Part shown: positions 18,105 to 26,903 of the stretch, one piece after another
How the letters are laid out: every line of letters starts with the position of its first letter
How positions within the stretch are numbered: the stretch's first letter is position 1
Source: Marinihelvus fidelis
GTDB taxonomy: Bacteria > Pseudomonadota > Gammaproteobacteria > Xanthomonadales > SZUA-36
Reading direction: 5' to 3'
NCBI RefSeq assembly: GCF_008725655.1
Contig: NZ_VYXP01000001.1
Location: 276,120-340,119, forward strand
DNA: 64,000 nt
Made by a program: the position numbers and the translations under genes
Notes under the pieces: generated by a model
Databases searched by the model: none
What the model was told of the DNA's origin: nothing
What the model saw: only the letters and a program-made list of their open reading frames with translations

Positions 18105-18156
18105 TTTGTGCCGATAACACTAGCAGATCACCGGGCACCCCGGAACCCGGCAGGGT

Positions 18157-19173
18157 TCAGGGTTCGATATCCACCTGGCTCCAGTCGCCATCGACGGAAT
18201 CCAGCAGGGCTTTCAGCGGCCGGCAGCGTGACCGGTAGCTGGCCACGTCGTCGTCCCAGCGCTGTTTGACCGAGATATGCACCGGGCCGGTGATGGTGCG
18301 GTCATGGCGGCCGCGCAGGCGATAGATATTGCGGCGGCTGTTATACAGCTGGCCGGCGTGATCCGGCCGGATCCGCTCCAGCGCGTGGGCCTCGAAGCCG
18401 AGCCCGAAAGCGCTGGCCTCGTCGACCATCCATTTCAGTGCGGTATCGCTCAGGCCGCGGTCGTCGTAGGAACCGCCGACGTTGCTGTGCACACCCGAAA
18501 ACCACACCTGCTTCAGGTCGATGCCCGGTTTCGGATCCCACAGCGTGGGCGTGAAATCCTCGCGGTACTCGTCGATGGCCACGGCATGTCGGGCATGATT
18601 GATGATCTTGCTGGGTTCAGTGTCGTGGAACAGGAACTCTTCCTCGCCCAGCGTGCCCCAGAACGGCACCGGGATACCCAGTGCGCCGACCGTGTCCCAG
18701 GCGCCGACAAACTCGATGGGCGTGATGTCGCTCCAGGCATAGTCGGCGCGAAAGGCAGTGGGCTCAGGGGCGTTCGGGCCGCTGGCGTCGCTGCGCTTGC
18801 GGTACATCTCGTAGGCGTCCGGAATGCGGCTGGCATGCTCGCGCCGCAGCACGCCGCAGTTGCGGATAAAGCCGGCCAGTGAGCGCGCGGTATAGGCGCC
18901 GCGGCTGAAACCGAACAGGAACAGCTCGTCGCCCTCGTCAAAGTTGTGCACGATGAAGCGGTAGCAGTCCATGATGTTCTTGTCGATGCCGACGCCGGTG
19001 ATGCCGCCGGTCATGGTCTTGCGGTCGGTGCCCACGCCCCAGTCATAGAAGGCTACCTGCTTGACGCCGTCATGGCTGGGCGCGACCCCGCGCGCCAGGT
19101 GCAATACGTTGGTTTCGCCGCCTTTCTCCGGCGAGTTCCAGGTGCCGTCGGTGAAGATGGCCAGGCGTTTCAT
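18157..19173 (-). CDS. DUF2235 alpha/beta-hydrolase-like protein
   Basis: A 338-residue protein of the DUF2235 family, an alpha/beta-hydrolase group that includes type VI secretion phospholipase effectors (Tle1). The N-terminus RLAIFTDGTWN is the family hallmark. The nucleophile elbow is GFSRGAYTAR (GxSxG, about residue 88-97), and an aspartate/histidine-rich second half contains FVGAWDTVGALG and WFSGVHSNVGGSY, where the catalytic Asp and His are expected. There is no signal peptide and no secretion gene nearby, so an effector role has no support here. Its ATG overlaps the stop of the alkaline phosphatase (TGATG), so the two are translated together. Confidence 0.87.
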   Translation of the reverse strand: MKRLAIFTDGTWNSPEKGGETNVLHLARGVAPSHDGVKQVAFYDWGVGTDRKTMTGGITGVGIDKNIMDCYRFIVHNFDEGDELFLFGFSRGAYTARSLAGFIRNCGVLRREHASRIPDAYEMYRKRSDASGPNAPEPTAFRADYAWSDITPIEFVGAWDTVGALGIPVPFWGTLGEEEFLFHDTEPSKIINHARHAVAIDEYREDFTPTLWDPKPGIDLKQVWFSGVHSNVGGSYDDRGLSDTALKWMVDEASAFGLGFEAHALERIRPDHAGQLYNSRRNIYRLRGRHDRTITGPVHISVKQRWDDDVASYRSRCRPLKALLDSVDGDWSQVDIEP

Positions 19174-20591
19174 CAGTCGGCTGTTGTGCCGGGTCGCCGG
19201 ACCATGCGCATCAGGAACGCGCCCAGGTCCTGGTTCTGGACCACGCCGGACAGCTGTTCGCTGCCGGGCCCGGAGGCGTATAGCGGCACGTCCATGCCGG
19301 TGTGGCCGGAGGTGGTCCAGCCGGTGTTGGTGCGCAGGTCGAAGAGTTCGTTGATGGCGGCGAACACGGCGGCCGATTCCCGCTCCGTGGTGTCGAGCAG
19401 GGCCTGCTCACCCTCGGTCAGATCGAACTCTACGAACGAGGCGACCACGGCTGACAGGGCCTGGTCTCCGGCCAGGAACTGCTCCGTCATGACGGCGGGC
19501 GTGACCGATGTCTGCCGCAGCGGTTGGGGCAGCCAGGCGTAGATGCCGTCACGCGCCAGGCTCAGGCCACCGGTTTCGTGGTCGGCGGTGATCACCACCA
19601 GCGTGTCGCCGGCGTTGTCGGCGTAGGCCAGCGCGGCTTCGATAGCCGCGGTGAAGCCTTCCATCTCGCTGACGACGCCGGCGATGTCGTTGCCGTGCGC
19701 GGCCCAGTCGATCTGGCTGCCTTCCACCATCAGGAAAAAGCCGTCGGGATGGTCGGACAGGATATCGATGGCTTTTTGCGTCATGTCGGCCAGGGTCGGC
19801 ACGGTGTCCGGCCGGTCCCAGTGGCGCGGCAGGCCGACGGGCGCGAACAGCCCGAGCAGGCGATCGTCATCGGCGGCCAGCAGTTGATCGCGGTCGCTGA
19901 CCAGTGTGTAGCCGGCCTTGTCGACCAGGTCAGCGGCGACATCGCGGTCCTCGCGGCGGAAATCCTTCACGCCGCCACCCAGGATGACCTGGGCCACGGG
20001 CGCGCCGTTGGCCTGGTTGTCGAAAAACTGGTCCGCGATGTCCGCGTAATCGCGCCGCGAAGGCGCGTGGGTCACGAACGAAGCTGGCGTGGCATGGGTG
20101 ACCTGGGAGGTCGACACGACGCCGGTGCCCAGGCCCTGCCGGGCCGCCAGTTCCAGCACCGTCGGCAGGCGCTCACCATGATGGCTTTCGCTGATCTTGC
20201 CGTTCACGGTGTCCTTGCCGGTGGCGTAAGCGGTGGCCGATGACGCCGAGTCTGTCACCTCGTAGGGCGCGTACTCACAGCCCAGGCGGTCGAGATCGCT
20301 TTCGCACGACGGCGAATGCGGGTCGGTCGCAACGCTGCCCACCAGCAGGTGGTCGAAGGGCAGGGGACTCAGGCCCTCCACCTGCGGATCGTCGGCGTAC
20401 TCCCGGTAAGACTTGACCTGCGCAAAGCCCATGCCGTCGCCCATCAGGAAGATGACATTGCGCGGCTGCAAAGCGGGTGCGGGTGCGGCAGCTTGTGGTT
20501 CCACATTGGCCACATTGTCTGAATGTGCACAGGCGGACAACAGGGTCACGGAAGCCAGGGGCGTCAACAAAAGGCGGGCGATTGTTCGCAT
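19173..20591 (-). CDS. PhoA-family alkaline phosphatase lipoprotein
   Basis: A 472-residue phosphomonoesterase. The signal peptide ends in a lipobox (LLSAC) followed by HSDNV, so it is probably a periplasm-facing lipoprotein. The first metal-ligand motif is FLMGDGMG, the phosphorylated serine lies in DSASSATAYATG, and further zinc ligands are in EGSQIDWAAHGND, ITADHETGG and SGHTGMDVPLYA. This set of residues is complete, so it should be active. It frees phosphate from organic esters. It is the first gene of a two-gene unit with the DUF2235 gene. An in-frame start 11 codons upstream is possible, but the ATG at 20591 gives a compact signal peptide. Confidence 0.92.
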   Translation of the reverse strand: MRTIARLLLTPLASVTLLSACAHSDNVANVEPQAAAPAPALQPRNVIFLMGDGMGFAQVKSYREYADDPQVEGLSPLPFDHLLVGSVATDPHSPSCESDLDRLGCEYAPYEVTDSASSATAYATGKDTVNGKISESHHGERLPTVLELAARQGLGTGVVSTSQVTHATPASFVTHAPSRRDYADIADQFFDNQANGAPVAQVILGGGVKDFRREDRDVAADLVDKAGYTLVSDRDQLLAADDDRLLGLFAPVGLPRHWDRPDTVPTLADMTQKAIDILSDHPDGFFLMVEGSQIDWAAHGNDIAGVVSEMEGFTAAIEAALAYADNAGDTLVVITADHETGGLSLARDGIYAWLPQPLRQTSVTPAVMTEQFLAGDQALSAVVASFVEFDLTEGEQALLDTTERESAAVFAAINELFDLRTNTGWTTSGHTGMDVPLYASGPGSEQLSGVVQNQDLGAFLMRMVRRPGTTAD

Positions 20592-20623
20592 GATGGACCG
20601 GGCGGTAACAGAGTGAGCGACCA

Positions 20624-20652
20624 ATTATACGACCAGATGGCGCCGAACCGAA
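20624..20652 (-). promoter_or_regulatory. Candidate sigma-70 promoter of the alkaline phosphatase unit
   Basis: On the minus strand TTCGGT (20652-20647), a 17-base spacer and a consensus TATAAT (20629-20624) stand 32 bases before the start codon. The -10 is perfect, the -35 is weak, which would fit an activated promoter. I see no clear Pho box. Confidence 0.5.
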
Positions 20653-20721
20653 CGCAAAAACTGACCGGCGGCCGGGCAGCCAGTATGATCAGGAGCCGAA
20701 GGCCGAAACCGGAGATGCCCC

Positions 20722-21174
20722 ATGCACATCAGCGCGATCCTCAAGGACAAGGGCGATGTCGTCCATTCCACGTCGCCGGACCAGTCGCTACAGGGTGTGG
20801 TCGATACCCTGCTGGGGCTGCGAATCAGTTCGCTGGTCGTGCTGTCTCCGACGGGCGAACTGCTGGGTATCGTCACCGAGCGCGATATCGTGCGCACACT
20901 GAAATCCAGCCCGGATACCTGGATGACCGTGCGCGTGGAAGAGGTGATGACGCGCGAGCTGTACGTGGCTGGCCCGGATGACTCGCTGGGCACGGTGATC
21001 AGGGAAATGCGCGAGCGCCATATCCGTCACCTGCCGGTCATTGTTGACGGGAAGCTGGCCGGGGTGCTGTCGATCCGCGACCTGATCGCCTCGTCGATGA
21101 CCGAGCTTGAGCGCCACAACGATATGCTGAAGCGCTACATCAATGACTGGCCGCAGGACGGCCCGGGTCAGTGA
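20722..21174 (+). CDS. Tandem CBS-domain protein
   Basis: A 150-residue cytoplasmic protein made almost wholly of two CBS domains (about 7-62 and 72-130). Each has the family pattern: SSLVVLSPTGELLGIVTERDIVR in two parts for the first and IRHLPVIVDGKLAGVLSIRDL for the second. CBS pairs bind adenosine ligands such as AMP, ATP or SAM and act as energy sensors. Here the pair stands alone, so its target is unknown. GGAGA at 20711-20715 precedes the ATG. It overlaps the convergent DUF3579 gene by 7 bases. Confidence 0.9.
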   Translation: MHISAILKDKGDVVHSTSPDQSLQGVVDTLLGLRISSLVVLSPTGELLGIVTERDIVRTLKSSPDTWMTVRVEEVMTRELYVAGPDDSLGTVIREMRERHIRHLPVIVDGKLAGVLSIRDLIASSMTELERHNDMLKRYINDWPQDGPGQ

Positions 21175-21458
21175 AGGCAGACCGGGCGGTCGTCCTGGTC
21201 GAAGGTCTGTAGTGCGTTGTCACGGGCGAACTCCGTGACGAAACTGAAGGTGATGGGGTCGGTGTCGCGCAGTCGCATGTCCACGACAATGCAGCGGGCA
21301 TCGTTTTTCATCTTTACGCTCAGCAGCGGGTTGAAGGCGATCCGCCCGTTGCGGTCATAGTTGGCCACGGCGTAATAAAGCCGCTCGGTCCAGTCACTGG
21401 GCCGGAAACGGCGACCATCGTGAGTAGTGCCGATAATGTAGATCGAATGGGCTTCCAT
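21168..21458 (-). CDS. DUF3579 family protein
   Basis: A 96-residue soluble protein resembling the DUF3579 family, known mostly from proteobacteria and of unknown function. Conserved-looking stretches are IYIIGTTHDGRRFRPSDWTERL, which opens the protein, then FNPLLSVKMKNDARCIVVD and the DPITFSFVTEFARDNAL end. GGAGA lies 5-6 bases before the ATG on the minus strand. No operon partner is evident. Family assignment is from memory of the N-terminal motif. Confidence 0.75.
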   Translation of the reverse strand: MEAHSIYIIGTTHDGRRFRPSDWTERLYYAVANYDRNGRIAFNPLLSVKMKNDARCIVVDMRLRDTDPITFSFVTEFARDNALQTFDQDDRPVCLH

Positions 21459-21494
21459 GTCGGTCTCCGCCAGGCGTTATACCTATAAGCAAGC

Positions 21495-21556
21495 AAAACC
21501 CGCACCAACTCTGAAACACCTTGTGTCTCAAAGGGATACGGGTTTTCTCGGGTTTT
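21495..21556. other. Structured intergenic element
   Basis: AAAACCCG (21495-21502) and CGGGTTTT (21539-21546) are perfect 8-bp inverted repeats. Between them GAAACAC (21513-21519) and GTGTCTC (21523-21529) form an inner hairpin with one G-U pair on the minus strand. A second CGGGTTTT follows at 21549-21556. The element lies between the stop of the DUF885 gene and the start of DUF3579, so it may be a terminator or small RNA; neither is proven. Confidence 0.35.
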
Positions 21557-21636
21557 GGTTCGCACCAGCCTGGGGCCGCGCGGCCGGGCGCGGCGTCCAT
21601 ACGGGTGCGAACGGGGTCGAAATTTCGGGCGGTATT

Positions 21637-23502
21637 TTACTGCTTGCTGGCTATCCAGTCATCTATCACCTGCTCCAGGACCACCATCGGCATGGAACCG
21701 TTTTTGAGCACCTGGTCGTGGTACTCGGCGATGGAGAAATCGTCGCCCAGGGCCTGGCGCGCGCGTTCACGCAGTTCGAGCAGGGTGATCATGCCGATCT
21801 TGTAGCTCAGCGCCTGGCCGGGGATGACGAAGTAGCGCTCAATCTGGCGCTCAATATCGGCCGGCGCCATCGGCGTGTTGGCGGTCATGTAGGCGATGCT
21901 CTCCTCGCGCGACCAGCGCTTGGCGTGCATGCCGGTGTCGACCACCAGGCGCACGGCTCGCTTCATCTCTTCCGACAGGCGGCCGAAGTCGCGCATCGGC
22001 AGGTCTTCGTACAGGCCGATTTCCTTGGCCAGCCTTTCCGTGTACAGCGCCCAGCCTTCGGAATAGGCGCTGTAGCCACCGAATTTGCGGAACTCGGGGA
22101 TGCCGGTCAGTTCCTGCTGGATGGCCAGCTGGAAGTGATGCCCCGGCGCGCCTTCGTGGTAGGCCAGCGAGTTCATGATGTGTTTCTGCACCGCGTTCAT
22201 GTCCTGCATGTTCACGTAGAAAATGCCGGGCCGTGAACCGTCCAGCGACGGGCGGTTGTAGAACGCGGTGGACGAGCCCGCCTCGCGCCACGGTTCCACG
22301 CGGCGCACTTCCAGCGGCGCCTTCGGCAGCACGTTGAAGTAGTCCGGCGCGATGGTCATTACGTGGTCGATGAGTGCGGTGGCCTCGGCCAGGTACTCGG
22401 CGCGGCCCTCATCGGTGTTGGGGTAGTAGTTTTCCGGTGACGTGCGCACGAATTCGAAGAACGCCGCCAGGTCGCCCTCGAAACCGACGCTGGCCTTGAT
22501 GGCCTCCATCTCCGCGCGGATGCGCTCGACCTCGGCCAGGCCCATTTCGTGGATCTCGTCCGGGCTCATGTCGACCGTGGTCCAGTAGTTCGCCATGGCC
22601 GCGTAATACGCGTCACCGTCCGGCAGGTCCCAGACGCCGTTGTTGTCATCGGCGATGGCCTGCAGGCGCGTCAGTTCCCCGATCAGCGCGTTGTAGCCCT
22701 GGCGGAATGGGCCGCTGAGGGCGTTGGCTGCTTCGTTGAGCAGGATGGCGGTGTCTTCATCATCCAGTTCCAGGGCGTCGACCTTGGCGCGGAAATCGGC
22801 CAGCAGCACGCCGTCCTCGGCGGTTTCGTCAAACGGCGCGCCGGTGAGCATGTTGGCGGCCACGGGCAGGGCGCGCGGGTAGACCATCATCGGCGGGACC
22901 ACGCCGATGGCCTCGCTGGCCTGGAGCTTTTCAACGTACTGCGCCATCAGCACGTCCACGCCGCGCAGGCGCTCGATGTAGGCTTCCGCGTCGGCGCGGT
23001 TGTCGACCTTGTGTACATTGCGCAGGAAGGTCGGCACAGAGCCAGCGATGTTGCGCATCTGCGAGACCGCGTAGCGGTGGTGGCGCCACGGGAACAGGGC
23101 CAGGTCGCGCTCCAGGTTGTTCTCGAAAATCAGGTAGCTCAGCCGTGACGACTCGTCCAGTTGCTCAAAGTCGAAGTCCGAGCGCAGCCGGGCCAGGTCG
23201 GCCTGGGCCTGTTCGTTCATCTGCACCGCCCAGGCTTCGGACTCGTCATCCCACTTGCCGTAGTCCTCGGTCTTGCGACCCAACTGGGCCTGGAACTGCG
23301 GGCTCTGGGCGACATCACGCTCGAAGATCTCGGTGAAGAAATCGGCCAGGCGCTGGTTCTCATCGGTCTCGGCCGATTCCACCTGCGCTGCCGGCGCCAC
23401 CTGTTCGGTGGTGGCCGTGGGCGCCGGTTCGGTGTCACCGGACGGGCCGCAGGCGGCCAGGAAAAGCGCGGGGAGGGCGAGCAGTGAGGTCCAACGGGTC
23501 AT
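21637..23502 (-). CDS. DUF885 family lipoprotein (putative metallopeptidase)
   Basis: A 621-residue exported protein of the DUF885 family. The signal peptide ends in a lipobox (FLAAC at about 13-17), followed by a disordered Thr/Ala/Glu-rich linker. The main domain is helical and contains HEGAPGHH (449-456) with a downstream YSEGWALYTE, the arrangement of a gluzincin-like zinc site in this family. The region before it (RPSLDGSRPGIFYVNMQD) is also typical. DUF885 members are thought to be metallopeptidases related to carboxypeptidase M32-like folds, but activity is poorly tested. The ATG at 23502 gives the lipoprotein signal; an ATG 10 codons upstream is less likely. Confidence 0.88.
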   Translation of the reverse strand: MTRWTSLLALPALFLAACGPSGDTEPAPTATTEQVAPAAQVESAETDENQRLADFFTEIFERDVAQSPQFQAQLGRKTEDYGKWDDESEAWAVQMNEQAQADLARLRSDFDFEQLDESSRLSYLIFENNLERDLALFPWRHHRYAVSQMRNIAGSVPTFLRNVHKVDNRADAEAYIERLRGVDVLMAQYVEKLQASEAIGVVPPMMVYPRALPVAANMLTGAPFDETAEDGVLLADFRAKVDALELDDEDTAILLNEAANALSGPFRQGYNALIGELTRLQAIADDNNGVWDLPDGDAYYAAMANYWTTVDMSPDEIHEMGLAEVERIRAEMEAIKASVGFEGDLAAFFEFVRTSPENYYPNTDEGRAEYLAEATALIDHVMTIAPDYFNVLPKAPLEVRRVEPWREAGSSTAFYNRPSLDGSRPGIFYVNMQDMNAVQKHIMNSLAYHEGAPGHHFQLAIQQELTGIPEFRKFGGYSAYSEGWALYTERLAKEIGLYEDLPMRDFGRLSEEMKRAVRLVVDTGMHAKRWSREESIAYMTANTPMAPADIERQIERYFVIPGQALSYKIGMITLLELRERARQALGDDFSIAEYHDQVLKNGSMPMVVLEQVIDDWIASKQ

Positions 23503-23591
23503 GTCTTCAGCCTTGAATGCGATCAGCGGCACAGCTTACGTCAATCGGCGTCCGGTTATAATGCCCGCCCGGGTGTCCAAGGCCAGAATTC

Positions 23592-24254
23592 ATGTTCCAT
23601 ATCATCGATCCGCTGCTGTCCGCCGAAGAAGTCACGCGCCTGCGCGAGCTGTCAAAGACCATCCGTTTTGAGGACGGCCGGCAGAGCAACCCGGACTACA
23701 CGCTGAAGAACAACCTGCAGCCCAGCCCCAACGATGCCGGCTACCAGGAAGCGGCCAAGCTGGTGCAGACCGGCCTGGCCCGCAACGAGTATTTCCGCGA
23801 CTACTGCCTGCCGCGGTTCGTGGCGCCGCCGATGATGACCAAGTACGAGCCCGGCATGTCCTACGGCGAGCATGTCGATTCAGGCATCCTGAACTTTAAC
23901 CCGCCGATCCGTATCGACATCAGCTGCACGGTGTTCATTTCCGACCCGGAGGACTACGACGGTGGCGAGCTGAACATCCGCATGGGTGATCGCGATATCA
24001 AGGTGAAGGGCAAGGCCGGCACCGCCGTGCTGTACCCGTCCACCACCTACCACCAGGTGCTGCCGGTCACCCGTGGAGAACGGCTGGTGTCCATCACCTT
24101 TATCGAGAGCAACGTCCGCGATGCGCAACAGCGCGAGATCCTGGTCGAACTGACCGAGTTCCTGCATGAAAATGCCGCCAGAGTGGGCCAGGAGCAGCAG
24201 ATGCGCCTGGAGTACGTGCGCACCAACCTGACGCGCATGTGGCACGGCAAGTGA
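23592..24254 (+). CDS. PKHD-type Fe(II)/2-oxoglutarate hydroxylase (PiuC/YbiX type)
   Basis: A 220-residue dioxygenase close to PiuC/YbiX. The iron ligands are H94 and D96 (GEHVDSGI) and H154 (TYHQVLPVT), and R164 (GERLVSITF) should hold 2-oxoglutarate. The ending with RLEYVRTNLTRMWHGK is characteristic. In several bacteria such genes sit beside TonB siderophore receptors and respond to iron; here no receptor is adjacent. The natural substrate of the family is not known. The ATG at 23592 starts directly with FHIIDPLLS, as in homologues, and no other start fits. Confidence 0.9.
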   Translation: MFHIIDPLLSAEEVTRLRELSKTIRFEDGRQSNPDYTLKNNLQPSPNDAGYQEAAKLVQTGLARNEYFRDYCLPRFVAPPMMTKYEPGMSYGEHVDSGILNFNPPIRIDISCTVFISDPEDYDGGELNIRMGDRDIKVKGKAGTAVLYPSTTYHQVLPVTRGERLVSITFIESNVRDAQQREILVELTEFLHENAARVGQEQQMRLEYVRTNLTRMWHGK

Positions 24255-24276
24255 AAGCCCGGAAAGTAAGAACGGC

Positions 24277-25356
24277 TCAGTCCTGACCGGTTCGGTCGTC
24301 GGTGGTGTAGCCAAACGCGGCCAGCGCGTCAGCAAGTATCGCGTGGTCGTCGGCGAAGGCGGCCAGCCAGTCCAGCCCTTTCCTGATTTCCGCAGTGTTC
24401 GCGGCACGCGAGTCGCGCAGCCGCTGCTGCCGTTGCTCGGCCGAGAACGGATAGTCCGTGGCCTTCGAGTAGCGCCCCAGCACCGGGTTGGCCAGGATGC
24501 GGCCCAGCGCCGGCTCGTCGATGGGCTGGCCGAAGTGGGCAGCCATGGCCTGCAAGGTTGGGCCTGGTTGGGCCAGGTAGTGATCGAAGTCCACGCGCAG
24601 CACGCGGCCGGCGGCGGCCTGGTCCGCGCCCTGCATGGCCACCAGTTCGGCGGCGAAGGTCATCGCCGCGATCTCGCCGGGCGATAACGCATGGACCGGC
24701 ACCAGTTCCGCACCCGTGGCCTGCGACAACCCGGCCATGCGTGGCTTGGCGCCCCCCAGCAGGTCGACCACGTAACCTTCCGCGCCCAGCACGGTGGCGA
24801 TGTACGCCTGCGGCGACATGGCCAGGCAGACCGCCCGGTCGTCGGAGAAGCGCGCCAGCCAGGGCGCGGCCAGCAGGCTGCAGAAACTGGTCGCCTTCAG
24901 CACGGCCGTTTGCCCGGCTGCCGGCGTTCGCGCCCACAGCGCCCGCATGAACGCGGCGCCGTCGAGAATCTCGCCGGCGGAGCGGGGCGACCAGGGCAGG
25001 TCGCGTTCGGCCCAGAGAAGGGCCAGGTCGCGCAACGGCAGCGGCTCGCGCAGGCTGAACAGGCCGTCCGCCAGCGCCAGCGCCCGCGACAGTAGCGTCG
25101 AACCGCAATGGCCGATATGGAAGATCAGTCCCAGCCGGCGCGGCGGCGCGGCCGACACCATGGGCTGCAGTTGCTCAAAAGTGAACCACGCGCCCTGCGT
25201 GCCCGGCTGGATCGCGCGCTGGTCCAGGAATGCGGCCTGCTCGTAGAACGCCGGGTCGACCTGCAACAGCTGGACCTGCTGCACCAGCCAGTTCACCTGG
25301 AACGGGTACAGGCGGGTGTCGGCCATCAACTGGCGCAGGTCGGGTTGTGCCGTCAT
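24277..25356 (-). CDS. Sulfotransferase-like P-loop protein
   Basis: A 359-residue soluble protein. FHIGHCGSTLLSRAL (about 79-93) is a PAPS-binding-like P-loop of the sulfotransferase superfamily, and LREPLPLRDLA just after it matches the following helix region. A later segment VLRVDFDHYLAQPGPTLQAM fits the second conserved area of the fold. Substrate is unknown; some relatives lack true sulfotransferase activity. The start at 25356 (MTAQPDLRQLM) is supported by the end of sequence likeness rather than by a strong ribosome site; a much longer upstream frame is antisense noise over gntP. Codon use is very GC-rich like the neighbours. Confidence 0.65.
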   Translation of the reverse strand: MTAQPDLRQLMADTRLYPFQVNWLVQQVQLLQVDPAFYEQAAFLDQRAIQPGTQGAWFTFEQLQPMVSAAPPRRLGLIFHIGHCGSTLLSRALALADGLFSLREPLPLRDLALLWAERDLPWSPRSAGEILDGAAFMRALWARTPAAGQTAVLKATSFCSLLAAPWLARFSDDRAVCLAMSPQAYIATVLGAEGYVVDLLGGAKPRMAGLSQATGAELVPVHALSPGEIAAMTFAAELVAMQGADQAAAGRVLRVDFDHYLAQPGPTLQAMAAHFGQPIDEPALGRILANPVLGRYSKATDYPFSAEQRQQRLRDSRAANTAEIRKGLDWLAAFADDHAILADALAAFGYTTDDRTGQD

Positions 25357-25432
25357 CGCTTGGGGTCCGTCAGGGCGTTGCGAGGGGGCACATGATAAAG
25401 GAGCGGCCGCCCGATGTGGCGTGCGCGCTTGC

Positions 25433-26779
25433 TCAGGCCACCCCGCCCCACAGCCACCAGGCCAGGTTGACCAGGATGGCCGCGCTGATGCCCAGCAGGC
25501 CGGTGGCCACGGTGTGCAGGCGCAGGCCCTGCGACACCGACATGTCGGACAGCTGGGTGATGACCCAGAAGCCGCTGTCGTTGGCATGTGAGAACACCGC
25601 AGAGCCGGCACCGATCGACAGCACCACGAGGGCGCGGCCCAGGTCGCTGTCCACGCCCAGGGGGCCCAGCAGCGGTGTGACCATGGCGGCGGTCGTGACG
25701 ATGGCGACCGTGGCGGAACCCTGCGCCACGCGGATGGCGGCCGCGACCACGAACGGCAGCCACAGGCCCAGCGTGGCACCGCCCAGTGCGGTGCCCAGCA
25801 GCTCGGCCACGCCAGCGCTGCGCAGCATCATGCCGAACACACCGCCGGCACCGGTGATGACGATGATCACCGCCGCGGCGCGTACCGCCTTACCCGCGGG
25901 CCCGTCCATCGACAGCATCGCCAGGCCGCCGCTGGCCGGTAGCCGCACGGCAAAGCCCAGGCCGATCAGCAGCGCGATCAGCGGTGAGCCGATAAAGGAA
26001 ACCACGCCGGCCGCCGCTCCCTCGCTGAGCAGGCCCAGGTAGTCATTCATGGTCTTGACCATGATCAGCAGCAGCGGCACGAAGATGGGCAGTGACGACT
26101 TCAGCGCGCCGGGTGCCGGGCCGGTCTCGGCACGGTCCGCGGTCGCCTCGGCCACCCTGGGTTTCGGATCAATCCAGATTCTTGAGCCCATCCAGCGCGC
26201 CCAAAACACGGGTGGCACCACCGAGAGCAGGGCGATAGGCGCACCCCAGGCGATGACCATGCCCAGGTCCGCATTCACCAGTTCGGCGGCGGCGATGGGC
26301 CCCGGCGTGGGCGGCACCAGGCAGTGACTGGCGGTGGTGCCGGCGGCCAGCGCCGTGGCGGTGACCGCCAGCGACAGGCCGGCGCGGCGGGTCAGCGCCC
26401 GGTTCAGCGATTGCAGGATGATGAAGGCGCTATCGCCAAACACCGGGATCGAGGTGACGAAACCGACCAGGGCCATGCCCCAGGTGACCCGCTTCTCGCC
26501 CAGCCAGCGCATCACCCGGTTGGCCAGCGCGTAGGCGCCGCCGGACACCTCCAGCAGCGCGCCGATCATGACGCCGACGACAATGATCGGGCCGACTGCC
26601 CCCAGCGTATTGCCGAATCCTTCCTTGACGGCCGTGACAATGGCGTCACCCGGCATGCCGGCAAGCAGGCCGAAGCCGATGGCCGAGAGCATCAGCGCCA
26701 GGAAAGGGTGCAGGCGCAGTTTGACGACCGCGACGACGATAAAGGCCACGGCCAGGGCGAGCAGGAGCAGGAGCATCAT
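25433..26779 (-). CDS. GntP-family gluconate/organic-acid permease
   Basis: A 448-residue inner membrane transporter with about 12 to 14 helices, matching GntP proton symporters for gluconate and related sugar acids. Family marks are the amphipathic FGNTLGAVGPIIVVGVMIGALL, the VTSIPVFGDSAFIIL loop (here split by its hydrophobic parts), the HCLVPPTPGP loop and the HANDSGFWVITQLSDMS segment near the C-terminus. It is divergent from a subunit-3/GMC/DUF1080 operon, which suggests uptake of a sugar acid or keto-sugar made or used by that operon (inference). A LacI-like half palindrome lies in the shared 124-base intergenic region. Confidence 0.93.
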   Translation of the reverse strand: MMLLLLLALAVAFIVVAVVKLRLHPFLALMLSAIGFGLLAGMPGDAIVTAVKEGFGNTLGAVGPIIVVGVMIGALLEVSGGAYALANRVMRWLGEKRVTWGMALVGFVTSIPVFGDSAFIILQSLNRALTRRAGLSLAVTATALAAGTTASHCLVPPTPGPIAAAELVNADLGMVIAWGAPIALLSVVPPVFWARWMGSRIWIDPKPRVAEATADRAETGPAPGALKSSLPIFVPLLLIMVKTMNDYLGLLSEGAAAGVVSFIGSPLIALLIGLGFAVRLPASGGLAMLSMDGPAGKAVRAAAVIIVITGAGGVFGMMLRSAGVAELLGTALGGATLGLWLPFVVAAAIRVAQGSATVAIVTTAAMVTPLLGPLGVDSDLGRALVVLSIGAGSAVFSHANDSGFWVITQLSDMSVSQGLRLHTVATGLLGISAAILVNLAWWLWGGVA

Positions 26780-26810
26780 TGGCGGCTATCCTCCTTTTAT
26801 GGTGTTATGG

Positions 26811-26824
26811 TGACAGCGCTAGAC
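26811..26824. promoter_or_regulatory. Possible LacI-type operator (imperfect)
   Basis: TGACAGCGCTAGAC carries the AGCGCT core and a good left half (TGACAGC), but the right half matches poorly. It lies in the region shared by gntP (minus, start 26779) and the 3-keto-glycoside operon (plus, start 26904), so it could control both. Evidence is weak on its own. Confidence 0.3.
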
Positions 26825-26903
26825 AAGCCGCCCCAAAGCATACGTGATTCCGGGCCACATCGTTGCAGTATGATGTCCGGAGCAAAACAACAACGAGGCT
26901 CAA

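Noticed and set aside
18157..19173. DUF2235 protein as a type VI secretion effector
   Set aside because: No VgrG, PAAR, chaperone or immunity-type gene is adjacent; it is coupled to a phosphatase instead.
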